A stretch of DNA of 64,000 bases from Microbacterium sp. T2.11-28 (GCF_950097975.1 NZ_CATNHF010000012.1:62001-126000), one strand, 5' to 3'; counted from the stretch's first letter, positions 40,465-47,978 are shown. Program-made: numbers and translations. The notes: generated from the sequence alone by a model not told the origin.

Positions 40465-40976
40465 GCACACTCCTTCCACGGCCCTCACTCACCGAGCCTC
40501 ACGACACGCTAGGCAGGGGGTCTGACAGTCGCAAACCGGCCTGTGGATAACTGTGTGGACAAGATGCGCGAAACGCCGGAGAGGCTGTGTACAGATCCTG
40601 TGGAAAACGCCCGGGAAATCGCTTCCATCGTTTCCCTTTTTCCCTTTGGGTCTGGGCTTTTACTTCCCACAGCCTGTGGACGACGAAGCTGTGTGAAGTG
40701 CCGCTTGAAGGTTGCGCCTTCTGGGGATGGCTGGGGACAACCGAGGGTATGTCGTCGTCGTTTGTCAAGTACGAAATCGCCCCGTCCTGCACCATCTTCG
40801 TCACTTCCAGCGCTCGCGCCGGGGCTCATCCCGGCACGGTGAATCACTTTCGGCGAATTTTCGCAACCCCCCTAGACAACCTCCGCCCCGCGGTCCTATT
40901 TTCGAGCGCACCAGGCACCCCTAACGCAGCCTCACCCCCCGGGGCTGTGACGACGTCGATTGCGACGGAGGTGAAC
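40465..40976. other. 512-base intergenic region upstream of dnaB with DnaA-box cluster
   Basis: No credible gene. The part nearest dnaB carries several DnaA-box-like 9-mers (separate entry), then a pyrimidine-rich run (TTTCCCTTTTTCCCTTTGGG, 40640-40659) that could melt easily. The distal part, 40850-40960, must hold the promoter of the plus-strand secreted-protein gene and contains CACCCCTAACG and CCCCCCTAGACAACC elements of unknown meaning. Confidence 0.6.
40542..40683 (-). promoter_or_regulatory. Cluster of DnaA-box-like sequences upstream of dnaB
   Basis: Read on the minus strand, TTATCCACA (40550-40542) is the perfect consensus DnaA box. TTGTCCACA (40562-40554) is the box used in Streptomyces and Mycobacterium. 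TTTTCCACA (40607-40599) and TCGTCCACA (40683-40675) are one-mismatch forms. All four point the same way within 142 bases, and CTGTACACA at 40594-40586 is a weaker fit. Located 78-219 bases upstream of dnaB. Confidence 0.6.
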
Positions 40977-41912
40977 GTGGACACGGTGCGACCGCTCGGT
41001 CCGGCCCTTCGGGTCAGGCTGCTGCTGAGCGCCATCGGCGTGGCCGTGGGCTGGCTCGCGCTGTCGTTCGCGCTCGGAACGGGTGCCACGGCCAGCCACG
41101 CGGCTGACGACGACGGGTCGGGCGGCCTGCTGGGCACGCTCGTCGACACGGTCGAGGACGCCGCCGGCGTCCTCCCGGACGACGTGGCCGAGCCCGACGT
41201 CGAGGTCGTCAACACCGTCGAGAAGGTCGCCGCGAAGACGGTCACGAAGGTCGCGGAGCCGGTTCGCTCCGTCGAGAAGGCGAAGCCCGTCGAGAAGGTC
41301 ACGGACGCAGTCTCGAGCACGGTCGAGAAGACTGTCGGCAGGGTCCCGGTGGTCGCCGACGTGGTCGACGACCTGGGCGTGACCGAGCTGGTCGACGCCG
41401 TCGGCGATGCGACGAGCGATGTCGTCGAGGAAGTCGGCGGTGCTCTCGACGAGGCCGTCGACGTCATCGTCACCTCCCCGGTCGTCGAGCCCGTCTCCCC
41501 CGGCGAGACGACCGATCCCCCCGGCCCCGCTGCGTCGGCGGGTGGCCCCGGCACCTCCGCGTCCGCGCCCGCGGGTCCCCCCACCCCGGGTGCCATCGCT
41601 ACCGCGGAAGTCCCTTCGGTGCCGGCGACGTGGCGCGCGGTCGAGGCGGCACCTGCCGCGTCGACCGCCGCCACGTCCGCAGGGCGCGCCGACCAGCCGG
41701 GACGTCATCCTGCCGCGCCCTCGTCAGCGCCGGCGACGGCCCCCCTCGCTTCTCTGATCTCCTCGGGCTCTTCCGGAGCTTTCGCCGCGGCCGGATTCGT
41801 TCCGTCCTCCGCCCCGCCGCACGCGCACAACGCCTGGTTGCGCGGCAGCGGGAACGACGACGAGAACGGACCTCCCGGACCGCCCGCCGCCCCTGACGTC
41901 GCTCCCGACTGA
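40977..41912 (+). CDS. Secreted Ala/Val/Pro-rich protein of unknown function
   Basis: A 311-residue protein, not recognised. GTG 40977 has GGAGG 5 bases upstream; a longer frame exists but reads through non-coding sequence. A basic start and a hydrophobic segment (VRLLLSAIGVAVGWLALSFAL) form a signal peptide ending near ASHA. Residues ~45-170 are Val/Asp/Glu/Lys-rich with heptad-like spacing (TVEKVAAKTVTKVAEPV, VTDAVSSTVEKTVG, DEAVDVIV), suggesting amphipathic helices. The rest is Pro/Ala/Gly/Ser low complexity. It lies 97 bases before the chaplin-like gene on the same strand, so both may be parts of one surface layer. Confidence 0.7.
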   Translation: MDTVRPLGPALRVRLLLSAIGVAVGWLALSFALGTGATASHAADDDGSGGLLGTLVDTVEDAAGVLPDDVAEPDVEVVNTVEKVAAKTVTKVAEPVRSVEKAKPVEKVTDAVSSTVEKTVGRVPVVADVVDDLGVTELVDAVGDATSDVVEEVGGALDEAVDVIVTSPVVEPVSPGETTDPPGPAASAGGPGTSASAPAGPPTPGAIATAEVPSVPATWRAVEAAPAASTAATSAGRADQPGRHPAAPSSAPATAPLASLISSGSSGAFAAAGFVPSSAPPHAHNAWLRGSGNDDENGPPGPPAAPDVAPD

Positions 41913-42009
41913 GCCGGTCCCCTCGCGCCCCCGCATCCGCGGCCCCGGCGCGAAGACGCATCGGCGTGCGCTCGCGCGCCGGTAACCGACTCAGCACAAG
42001 GAGAGAATC

Positions 42010-43218
42010 ATGCGGAAATTCATCACGCGCGCCCTGTGGGGCACGCTGCTGGCGGGCGGCCTCACGCTCGCCGGCGCCTCGGTCGCGATGGCGGCCGAAA
42101 CCGACGGCGACGACGGGTTGCTGTCGGGCACGCAAGCACTCATCGACGTCGCCGTCCCCGTCACGGTCGAGGGCAACAGCATCTCGATCCTCGGCGACTC
42201 CTCATCGGAGTCGACCGCCGACACCGACAGCGACAGCGATTCCTCGGCGGGGGAGTCGGCGACCACGAGCGGCTCCGACGGCACCGCGTCGGGCACGCAG
42301 GCGCTGGTCTCCGTGAGCGTCCCCGTCACCGTCGAGGACACGGCGGTCTCCGTCGTCGGCGACAGCTCGTCGTCGCGCAGCGGAGACGAGGGCGACGCGG
42401 CGAGCGAGCCGGCACAGCCGAGCGAGCAGGCGTCGACCTCCGGCGAGGACGGCACCGCGTCGGGCACGCAGGCCGTCGTGCCGGTGTCCGTGCCGGTGAC
42501 GGTGGGCGGAAACGCCATCTCCGTCCTCGGCGACAGTGAGAGCACCTCGACCGGCACCAGCGGCACCGGTGGCTCGAGCGGTGGAGACGCCACCGACGCC
42601 ACCACCGGCGGCGAGGACGGCACCCTCTCGGGCAGCCAGGTCATCGCACCGGTCGACGTGCCGATCACCGTCAGCGGCAACGCCATCTCCGTCCTCGGCG
42701 ACAGCGAGAGCACCGCGACCGGCACCAGCGGCACCGGTGGCACGAGCGACGGTGGTGACACCACCGGCGCCACCACGGACGGGACCGACGGCGCCGCGTC
42801 GGGCACGCAGGTCATCGCACCGGTCGGCCTGCCGATCACCGTGGGCGGGAACGCCATCTCGGTCATCGGCGACACCACGACCACGACCCCCGGTGCGACC
42901 GACCCGACCGATCCGACCGATCCGACGGACCCGACCGACCCGACGGACCCGACCGATCCGACGGACCCGACCGACCCGACGGACCCGACCGATCCGACGG
43001 ACCCGACCGATCCGACGGAACCGACTGACCAGGGCGCCTCTCCCGGCTCGAGCACGCCGAACGGCGGCGGGACGACCGTCGTCGGCTCCCCGTCGGCGTC
43101 GGGCGACGCGGTCGTCCTCGCCGAGACGGGTGGCGGTTCGGTCCTGCCGATCGCACTGCTCGCCGCCCTCCTCCTGATCGCGGGCGGGGTGATGCGCATG
43201 ACGCGTCGCACGGCCTGA
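42010..43218 (+). CDS. Chaplin-like repeat surface protein with LAETG sortase signal
   Basis: A 402-residue exported protein. A signal peptide ends AMA near residue 28. Five ~30-residue units follow, each with the pattern sGtQ-vvaPVsVPVTVgGNaISVlGDS, which matches the core of Streptomyces chaplins (PVHVPVNVCGNTVNVVG) without their Cys pair. Units are separated by Ser/Thr/Gly/Asp linkers. Next comes (DPT)13 and a C-terminal LAETG, hydrophobic helix and RMTRR tail, the sorting signal of the LAXTG type used by class E sortases. AAGGAG 9 bases before ATG 42010. Confidence 0.75.
   Translation: MRKFITRALWGTLLAGGLTLAGASVAMAAETDGDDGLLSGTQALIDVAVPVTVEGNSISILGDSSSESTADTDSDSDSSAGESATTSGSDGTASGTQALVSVSVPVTVEDTAVSVVGDSSSSRSGDEGDAASEPAQPSEQASTSGEDGTASGTQAVVPVSVPVTVGGNAISVLGDSESTSTGTSGTGGSSGGDATDATTGGEDGTLSGSQVIAPVDVPITVSGNAISVLGDSESTATGTSGTGGTSDGGDTTGATTDGTDGAASGTQVIAPVGLPITVGGNAISVIGDTTTTTPGATDPTDPTDPTDPTDPTDPTDPTDPTDPTDPTDPTDPTDPTEPTDQGASPGSSTPNGGGTTVVGSPSASGDAVVLAETGGGSVLPIALLAALLLIAGGVMRMTRRTA
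42901..43017 (+). repeat. (DPT)13 nine-base tandem repeat
   Basis: Thirteen in-frame copies of Asp-Pro-Thr with synonymous variation (GACCCGACC, GATCCGACC, GATCCGACG, GACCCGACG). It forms a stalk before the sorting signal, and its copy number is likely to vary between strains. Confidence 0.95.
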
Positions 43219-43224
43219 CCGACC

Positions 43225-43261
43225 TCGGGGATGCCGGCACTGCCTGGTCCGGCATCCCCGA
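43225..43261 (+). terminator. Hairpin after the chaplin-like gene
   Basis: TCGGGGATGCCGG (43225-43237) pairs perfectly with CCGGCATCCCCGA (43249-43261), 13 bases, 11-base loop, starting 7 bases after the stop. No U-tract, as is common for terminators in high-GC bacteria. Confidence 0.7.
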
Positions 43262-43320
43262 CCCCTCGTCGGGAACACGGGACGGCCGCGGATTCGGTCC
43301 CGCGGCGACGGTCCTCGCGC

Positions 43321-43336
43321 TCCCGGCCGGCCGGGA
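43321..43336. repeat. 16-base GC palindrome between two terminators
   Basis: TCCCGGCCGGCCGGGA is a perfect palindrome without spacer, halfway between the chaplin-gene hairpin and the ribosomal operon terminator. Meaning unknown. Confidence 0.5.
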
Positions 43337-43358
43337 ATCGGGGCGCCCGGAAAAGCGG

Positions 43359-43388
43359 AAGGGCCGCGGGATCTCTCCCGCGGCCCTT
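43359..43388 (-). terminator. Rho-independent terminator of the rpsF-ssb-rpsR-rplI operon
   Basis: AAGGGCCGCGGG (43359-43370) and CCCGCGGCCCTT (43377-43388) form a 12-base stem with a 6-base loop, 17 bases after the rplI stop. On the minus strand it is followed by CCGCTTTT, a short U-tract. Confidence 0.85.
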
Positions 43389-43404
43389 CTGTCTCACCGG
43401 CGAA

Positions 43405-43857
43405 TCACTTCGCGGCGACCACCTGGAGGGTGATCACGGCGGTGAGGTCGTCACGCAGGCGAACGGTCGCCTCGTGCTCGCCCACCGACTTGATCGTCGA
43501 GGTGATGTGGATCTTGCGCTTGTCGAGGTCGCCCAGACCGGCGGCCTTGACGGCGTCGGCCACGTCGGCGGTCTTCACCGAGCCGAACAGGCGGCCCTCG
43601 GCACCGGCCTTGACGGCCAGCTTCACCTTGGTGGACTCGAGCGCGTCCTTGAGCGCCACGGCCTCTTCGTGGTCGTGGATCGCGCGGGACTCGCGGGCGG
43701 CGCGGATGGACGCCACCTGCTTCTCGCCACCGCGGGTCCAGGCCACTGCGAAGCCCTGGGGGATGAGGTAGTTGCGGGCGTACCCGTTCTTGACCTCGAT
43801 GACGTCACCGGCGCTTCCGAGCCCGGCAACCTCGTTCGTGAGAATCAGCTTTGCCAT
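43405..43857 (-). CDS. rplI: 50S ribosomal protein L9
   Basis: A 150-residue protein of usual length. The N-terminal rRNA-binding domain is [37 protein letters not shown] (the L9 signature), a long connecting helix spans ~50-80, and the C-terminal domain contains [21 protein letters not shown] and ends [13 protein letters not shown]. Last gene of the rpsF operon, with AAGGAG before ATG 43857 and a terminator behind it. Confidence 0.98.
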   Translation of the reverse strand: MAKLILTNEVAGLGSAGDVIEVKNGYARNYLIPQGFAVAWTRGGEKQVASIRAARESRAIHDHEEAVALKDALESTKVKLAVKAGAEGRLFGSVKTADVADAVKAAGLGDLDKRKIHITSTIKSVGEHEATVRLRDDLTAVITLQVVAAK

Positions 43858-43869
43858 GATGGGTGCTCC

Positions 43870-44124
43870 TTAGCGGCCGGCGCCGGCGTAGGGCAGGAGC
43901 GCCATCTCGCGCGCGTTCTTGATCGCCTTGGCGATCAGACGCTGCTCCTGCACCGAGACACCGGTGATACGACGGGCGCGGATCTTCCCGCGCTCCGAGA
44001 TGAACTTGCGGAGGGTTGCGACGTCCTTGTAGTCGATGACGCCGACGCGGATCGCCTTCGCGGGAGCGGCGTTCTTCGCGCCCTTCCGCGGCTTGCGGCG
44101 ATCGCCGGTAGCCTTTCCAGCCAT
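43870..44124 (-). CDS. rpsR: 30S ribosomal protein S18
   Basis: An 84-residue protein with the S18 core [50 protein letters not shown]. The N-terminal zinc Cys seen in some paralogues are absent, so this is the Cys-free form. It sits between ssb and rplI, 12 bases before rplI. An interspersed repeat lies in the 77-base gap between it and ssb. Confidence 0.98.
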   Translation of the reverse strand: MAGKATGDRRKPRKGAKNAAPAKAIRVGVIDYKDVATLRKFISERGKIRARRITGVSVQEQRLIAKAIKNAREMALLPYAGAGR

Positions 44125-44150
44125 GTGTCTTCCTTAAGTGATGAGTTCGG

Positions 44151-44191
44151 GCGTTTCGTCTCGCGCCTGCGGCGCTCGCTCAACGACCGGG
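44151..44191. repeat. GGTCGTTGAGCGAG interspersed repeat, inverted copy in the ribosomal operon
   Basis: GCGTTTCGTCTCGCG, then GGCGCTCGCTCAACGACCGGG on the plus strand is the reverse complement of the type seen twice at 49652-49746. It fills the gap between ssb and rpsR. Its internal GCG/CGC-rich centre can form a hairpin in the mRNA, just before the rpsR ribosome site. Confidence 0.85.
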
Positions 44192-44201
44192 AGAGTGTTG
44201 A

Positions 44202-44702
44202 TCAGAACGGGGTGTCGTCGCCGTAGCCGGCGCCGGGAGCGCTCCACGCGTCCGGGGCAGCGGAGCCGGGGGTCGCCCACGGCTCCTCCTGCTGCACCTG
44301 AGGACGCGACTGGCCACCACCACCACCGCCACCGCCGGAGGCGGCGCGGGTGACCTGGGCGGTCGCGTAGCGCAGCGAGGGGCCGATCTCGTCGACCTCC
44401 AGCTCGATCGCCGTGCGGTTGTTGCCCTCGCGGTCCTGGTAGGAGCGCTGCTTCAGACGGCCGGTCGCGATGACCCGCATGCCCTTGGTGAGCGAACCGG
44501 CCACGTGCTCGGCGAACTCGCGCCAGACCGACGCGCGCAGGAACAGCGCTTCGCCGTCCTTCCACTCGTTCGCCTGACGGTCGAAGTTGCGCGGAGTCGA
44601 CGCGATCGTGAAGTTCGCGACGGGCAGGCCGTTCTGCGTGTAGCGCAGCTCGGGGTCTGCCGTGAGGTTGCCCACGACGGTGATGACGGTCTCGCCGGCC
44701 AT
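44202..44702 (-). CDS. ssb: Single-stranded DNA-binding protein
   Basis: A 166-residue SSB. The OB fold spans residues 1-110: [71 protein letters not shown] Gly-rich linker and Pro/Gln tail lead to the conserved acidic tip DDTPF that recruits replication and repair partners. Starts 5 bases after rpsF; this is the essential paralogue by position. Confidence 0.97.
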   Translation of the reverse strand: MAGETVITVVGNLTADPELRYTQNGLPVANFTIASTPRNFDRQANEWKDGEALFLRASVWREFAEHVAGSLTKGMRVIATGRLKQRSYQDREGNNRTAIELEVDEIGPSLRYATAQVTRAASGGGGGGGGQSRPQVQQEEPWATPGSAAPDAWSAPGAGYGDDTPF

Positions 44703-44707
44703 CGTCG

Positions 44708-45073
44708 TTACGCCTTCGCAGCCTTGCGGGCGGCCTTGGCCTCGGCACGCTCCTTCTCGGCGGCGACCTGAGCGATCGCCTCCTCGGCGCGGAGGACCTT
44801 GGTGCGCATGATCTGCTCGTTCAGCTTCAGCTGACGGTCGAGCTCCTGCGTGGCGGCGCTGGTGGCGGTGAAGTTGACGACGGCGTAGATGCCCTCGTTC
44901 TTCTTCTGGATCTCGTACGCGAGACGGCGCTTGCCCCACACGTCGACGTTGTCGATCGAGCCACCATCTGCGGTGATGACCTTCAGGAAACCGTCGAGCT
45001 TGGGAGCGACCTGGCGCTCGTCGACCTCGGGGTCAAGGATGACCATGAGTTCGTACTGGTGCGTGTGCGTCAC
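44708..45073 (-). CDS. rpsF: 30S ribosomal protein S6
   Basis: A 121-residue S6: [68 protein letters not shown]. The C-terminal tail is Ala/Lys/Glu-rich. GTG 45073 is preceded by a full AAGGAGGTGG ribosome site. First gene of rpsF-ssb-rpsR-rplI; S6 pairs with S18 in the 30S platform. A hairpin in its leader may be the feedback site for the S6:S18 complex. Confidence 0.98.
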   Translation of the reverse strand: MTHTHQYELMVILDPEVDERQVAPKLDGFLKVITADGGSIDNVDVWGKRRLAYEIQKKNEGIYAVVNFTATSAATQELDRQLKLNEQIMRTKVLRAEEAIAQVAAEKERAEAKAARKAAKA

Positions 45074-45099
45074 TAACCCACCTCCTTCGGACTAGAACG

Positions 45100-45122
45100 G
45101 ATGCCGGGCGGTTCCCGGCATC
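45100..45122 (-). promoter_or_regulatory. Leader hairpin of the rpsF operon
   Basis: On the minus strand GATGCCGGG-AACCG-CCCGGCATC, a perfect 9-base stem with a five-base loop, ends ~15 bases before the rpsF ribosome site. The loop carries CCG, the trinucleotide known to matter in S6:S18 leader RNAs. Assignment to that class is only suggestive. Confidence 0.4.
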
Positions 45123-45184
45123 AGGAGGGTTGATGCACGTGTCGCGGACTTCCGCACACAGGGGTGCAGCCGGACAACCACAAC

Positions 45185-45214
45185 AGTCTAGCCGACGCCC
45201 GGTCAGAGGCCCAA
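45185..45214 (-). promoter_or_regulatory. Probable rpsF promoter
   Basis: Minus strand TTGGGC (45214-45209), 18-base spacer, TAGACT (45190-45185). Gives a leader of roughly 105 bases containing the 45100 hairpin. Match to sigma-70-type consensus is moderate. Confidence 0.4.
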
Positions 45215-45266
45215 TCGGCGATGTCGGCGCCCCGGCGCGCGGGTGCGGGCCCGGTAGCGTGGCGAC

Positions 45267-46265
45267 ATGGAGTGGACTGCGGACGTCTCGGCCGGTGACT
45301 GGCTGCGCGAGCGGCTCGACGACGTCGAGGCGTGGAGCGGCAGCATGCACGGCGTCGTGCCGCGGGGGTTCGCCGCCTACGCGCGCGTGTTCCATCCCGC
45401 CTCGCGCGACCGGCCCGTCGGCGCGGAATGGCCGGCGCAGCCGTACTCCGACCACCGGGCGTGGGACGCGTTCCACGCGGCGCACCCCGACGTCGAGGTG
45501 CGCGAGGAGCGCGTGGACTGGGCGACCACCGCCGCCGCGATGGGCGCGACGATGCACCCGCTGGCGCAGTGGGGGAGCCTCGTCGGGATCGACCGGTACG
45601 CGAACCGCGAGAACGACCCGCGGGATGCGGAGGGCTGGCGCTACCACGACCCCGAGGAGGGCGGGATGCCGGCGGACGTGTCCGCCGCGCTGCGGGAGGT
45701 GCTGCGGGGTCACACCGCGACGCCCGCGGACGGCTACGCCGCGCTCTGGGAGGGCTACGGCGGCCTCGTCGGGCACCTGGGGACCTCGCCGTCGCGCACC
45801 TTCCTGCAGATCGGCGACGGCGACCCCGAGCTCGACCGGCACAACGCGATGCTCGGCCGCTCCTTCACCGACCGCTTCAACAACGTCTTCCGGCGCCAGA
45901 CCTGGCAGGAGGGCATCCTCGACCGCACCGTGTCGGAGGGCCCGCGCCTGGAACTCCCCGGACGCCGTCACGTGCTCTTCGTCGGCGACCTCGCTGAGCT
46001 GGCATCACCGGACTGGGAGCTCCACGTCCCGTGGCGCGATCGGATCTCGGAGGAGCACGGGTTCCCGCCCAGCGCGCAGAGTCCGAGCATCGTGTGGCCC
46101 GCCGATCGCGCGTGGGTGTCGGTCAGCGAGGTGGACTACGACACCACGATCGTCGGCGGCTCCCCGGAGCTGGTGGCCGCACTGGCCGCCGACCCGAGAC
46201 TGGAAGCGCACGAGATCCCCGCCGACGCCTCGCTCTCCTTCGACGCCGACGAGGTGAACCGATGA
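45267..46265 (+). CDS. Conserved protein of unknown function
   Basis: A 332-residue soluble protein, not recognised. It begins ADVSAGDWLRERLDDVEAWSGSMHGVVPRGFAAYARVFHPA and later has HPLAQWGSLVGIDRYANREN, TFLQIGDGDPELDRHNAMLG, ELHVPWRDRISEEHGFPPSAQSPSIVWPADRAW. The middle has charged, aromatic stretches typical of an intracellular enzyme or structural protein. The stop overlaps the next gene start by ATGA, so the pair is co-translated. Divergent from the ribosomal operon. Confidence 0.75.
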   Translation: MEWTADVSAGDWLRERLDDVEAWSGSMHGVVPRGFAAYARVFHPASRDRPVGAEWPAQPYSDHRAWDAFHAAHPDVEVREERVDWATTAAAMGATMHPLAQWGSLVGIDRYANRENDPRDAEGWRYHDPEEGGMPADVSAALREVLRGHTATPADGYAALWEGYGGLVGHLGTSPSRTFLQIGDGDPELDRHNAMLGRSFTDRFNNVFRRQTWQEGILDRTVSEGPRLELPGRRHVLFVGDLAELASPDWELHVPWRDRISEEHGFPPSAQSPSIVWPADRAWVSVSEVDYDTTIVGGSPELVAALAADPRLEAHEIPADASLSFDADEVNR

Positions 46266-47467
46266 CCGCGCCCCTGCCGTTCGACGCCCGTCCGCTGGTG
46301 GAGCCGGTCGACCGGGCCACCGCCCGCGCCTATGTGAAGGAGCTCCGCCGCACCGGCCGGGCCCCCGCCGGCATCGGGACGGCGGGGATCGTCGTCGGCA
46401 TCGTGGTCGGCGCCGTCTTCCTCTTCATGTTCGGAAGCGTCTTCGTCGGGATCATCGGCAGCATGTTCGCGATGCTCTCCAGCCCGGGCTTCGGCGGCAC
46501 GGGTGCGGGCGTCTTCGCCGTCGTGCCGCTGGTGTTCGTGGTCCTCGTGCTCGTCGGGATCGGCTTCGGCGCCTGGCGCCTGCTGAACGGCAGCGGCGCC
46601 GAGCGGTGGTACCGCCTCGACCGCTTCGCCCGGGCCAACGGGATGACGTGGCATCCGGTGTCGGACAATCCGCCGCTGCCGGGCATGGTCTTCGGGCAGG
46701 GGAGTGCCCGGAAGGCCACCGACGTCGTGCGCGGCGCGCGGCCGCGGTTCGTCGAGTTCGGCAACTACCAGTACACGACCGGATCGGGGAAGAACCGCAC
46801 CACCCATCACTGGGGGTACGTCGCGGTGAAGCTGTCGACGCCGCTGCCGCACATCGTGCTGGACGCCACGAGCAACAACGCGCTGTTCGGCTCGAACCTG
46901 CCCGCGTCGTTCGACCGCGACCAGCGGCTGAGCCTCGAGGGCGACTTCGACAGGCACTTCGCGCTCTACTGCCCCACGGGGTACGAGGCGGATGCGCTCT
47001 ACCTCTTCACGCCCGACATCATGGCCCGCTTCATCGACCACGCCGCCGCCCTCGACGTCGAGATCGTCGACGACTGGATGTTCCTGTACGCCAAGCGGCA
47101 GTTCTCGACGCTCGATCCCGGCACGTGGGCGTGGCTGTTCTCGGTCGTCGGGGCGTTCCTCGACAAGTTCGCGCAGTGGGAGCGGTGGCGCGACGACCGT
47201 CTCACCGCCGGAGCCGGGGCCGGGACCGCCGGATCGGTGCCCGCCGGCTCGCCGGCCGGGGTCGCCACTCCGGACGGGGCGACGCCGCTGCCGTTCGCCG
47301 CGCCGACCGCCCTGCTCCGCCCGCCGCCGGGGGTCGCTCCGCAGGGGCGGCGGCTCAAGCGGGGAGTGCCGTGGGGCGCGATCATCGTCGTCGCGGTGTT
47401 CGTCGGGATCTGGCTGCTGATGCAGAGCGGCCTGCTCGGCGCGATCCTCACCGGCTTCGCGCGCTGA
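46262..47467 (+). CDS. Membrane protein of unknown function with DUF3137-like cytosolic region
   Basis: A 401-residue protein with two helices near the start (IVVGIVVGAVFLFMFGSVFVGIIGSMFAML and VFAVVPLVFVVLVLVGIGFGAW) and one at the C terminus (AIIVVAVFVGIWLLMQSGLL). Between them is a soluble domain: RFARANGMTWHPVSDNPPLPGMVFGQG, YTTGSGKNRTTHHWGYVAVKL, LSLEGDFDRHFALYCPTGYEADALYLFTPDIMA. This pattern resembles DUF3137-type proteins; not a firm match. Overlaps the preceding gene by ATGA and the DUF779 gene end by 20 bases. Confidence 0.75.
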   Translation: MTAPLPFDARPLVEPVDRATARAYVKELRRTGRAPAGIGTAGIVVGIVVGAVFLFMFGSVFVGIIGSMFAMLSSPGFGGTGAGVFAVVPLVFVVLVLVGIGFGAWRLLNGSGAERWYRLDRFARANGMTWHPVSDNPPLPGMVFGQGSARKATDVVRGARPRFVEFGNYQYTTGSGKNRTTHHWGYVAVKLSTPLPHIVLDATSNNALFGSNLPASFDRDQRLSLEGDFDRHFALYCPTGYEADALYLFTPDIMARFIDHAAALDVEIVDDWMFLYAKRQFSTLDPGTWAWLFSVVGAFLDKFAQWERWRDDRLTAGAGAGTAGSVPAGSPAGVATPDGATPLPFAAPTALLRPPPGVAPQGRRLKRGVPWGAIIVVAVFVGIWLLMQSGLLGAILTGFAR

Positions 47468-47870
47468 CGGCCCCCGGGCCGAGCCCGAAGTGCTCGAGCT
47501 CGGCCTCGGTGAGCATGCGCGAGCGGACGATGAAGCGCATGCCCGTCGGGCCCTCGACGCTGAATCCCGCCCCGCGGCCGGGCACGACGTCGATCGTGAG
47601 GTGCGTGTACTTCCAGTACTCGAACTGCGCCTCCGAGATGAAGACGTCGATCGGGTCGTCGAGGCCGACGTCCAGCGCGTCGAGCTTCACGTCGCTCGGT
47701 CCTGTCAGGAACATGCCGACGGGGTAGCACATGGGTGCGCTGCCGTCGCAGCATCCTCCCGACTGGTGGAACATCAGCGGGCCGTGCTGCAGGGTGAGCG
47801 TCCGCAGCAGCGCCGCCGCGTCGTCGGTCACATCGACCCGGGTGTAGCGGTCGGCATCGGTCGTCGTCAT
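47448..47870 (-). CDS. DUF779 protein associated with aldehyde dehydrogenase
   Basis: A 140-residue protein of the DUF779 family: LRTLTLQHGPLMFHQSGGCCDGSAPMCYP with three Cys, VKLDALDVGLDDPIDVFISEAQFEYWKYTHLTIDVVPGRGAGFSVE. DUF779 genes almost always accompany an aldehyde dehydrogenase of the ExaC/AldA kind, as here, though the biochemical role is unknown. ATG 47870 is chosen because AGGAGG lies 5 bases upstream. It follows the dehydrogenase gene after 133 bases holding a long palindrome. Confidence 0.9.
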   Translation of the reverse strand: MTTTDADRYTRVDVTDDAAALLRTLTLQHGPLMFHQSGGCCDGSAPMCYPVGMFLTGPSDVKLDALDVGLDDPIDVFISEAQFEYWKYTHLTIDVVPGRGAGFSVEGPTGMRFIVRSRMLTEAELEHFGLGPGAVSARSR

Positions 47871-47902
47871 GGCATCCTCCTGTTCGCCCGTGGGTAGGGC
47901 AC

Positions 47903-47978
47903 CATGTCCCACTTTCGGTCGATTTGCGGGAGGTCGACCGACCGAAAGTGGGACATGCTTCGCCGATAGTGGGACATG
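47903..47978. repeat. Long palindrome with third half-site between ALDH and DUF779 genes
   Basis: CATGTCCCACTTTCGGTCG (47903-47921) and its perfect reverse complement (47939-47957) form a 19-base stem with a 17-base loop. A further direct copy AGTGGGACATG follows at 47968-47978. It lies in the 133-base gap of an otherwise tight gene pair. It looks like an inserted repeat or the footprint of a mobile element. Confidence 0.8.

Noticed and set aside
40542..40683. The chromosomal oriC itself
   Set aside because: Only four or five boxes, no dnaA or dnaN next to it, and parAB position suggests that oriC lies beyond the right edge.
40587..40976. N-terminal extension of the secreted-protein gene at 40977
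   Set aside because: It runs through the DnaA boxes and has no signal peptide; the GGAGG site and export signal support GTG 40977.
42901..43017. CRISPR-like array
   Set aside because: Nine-base units encoding Asp-Pro-Thr without spacers, inside a protein stalk.
43322..43336. Restriction or methylation hot spot from the GGCCGGCC palindrome
   Set aside because: No restriction-modification gene in the window; the match to a known 8-base recognition sequence is expected by chance in such GC-rich DNA.
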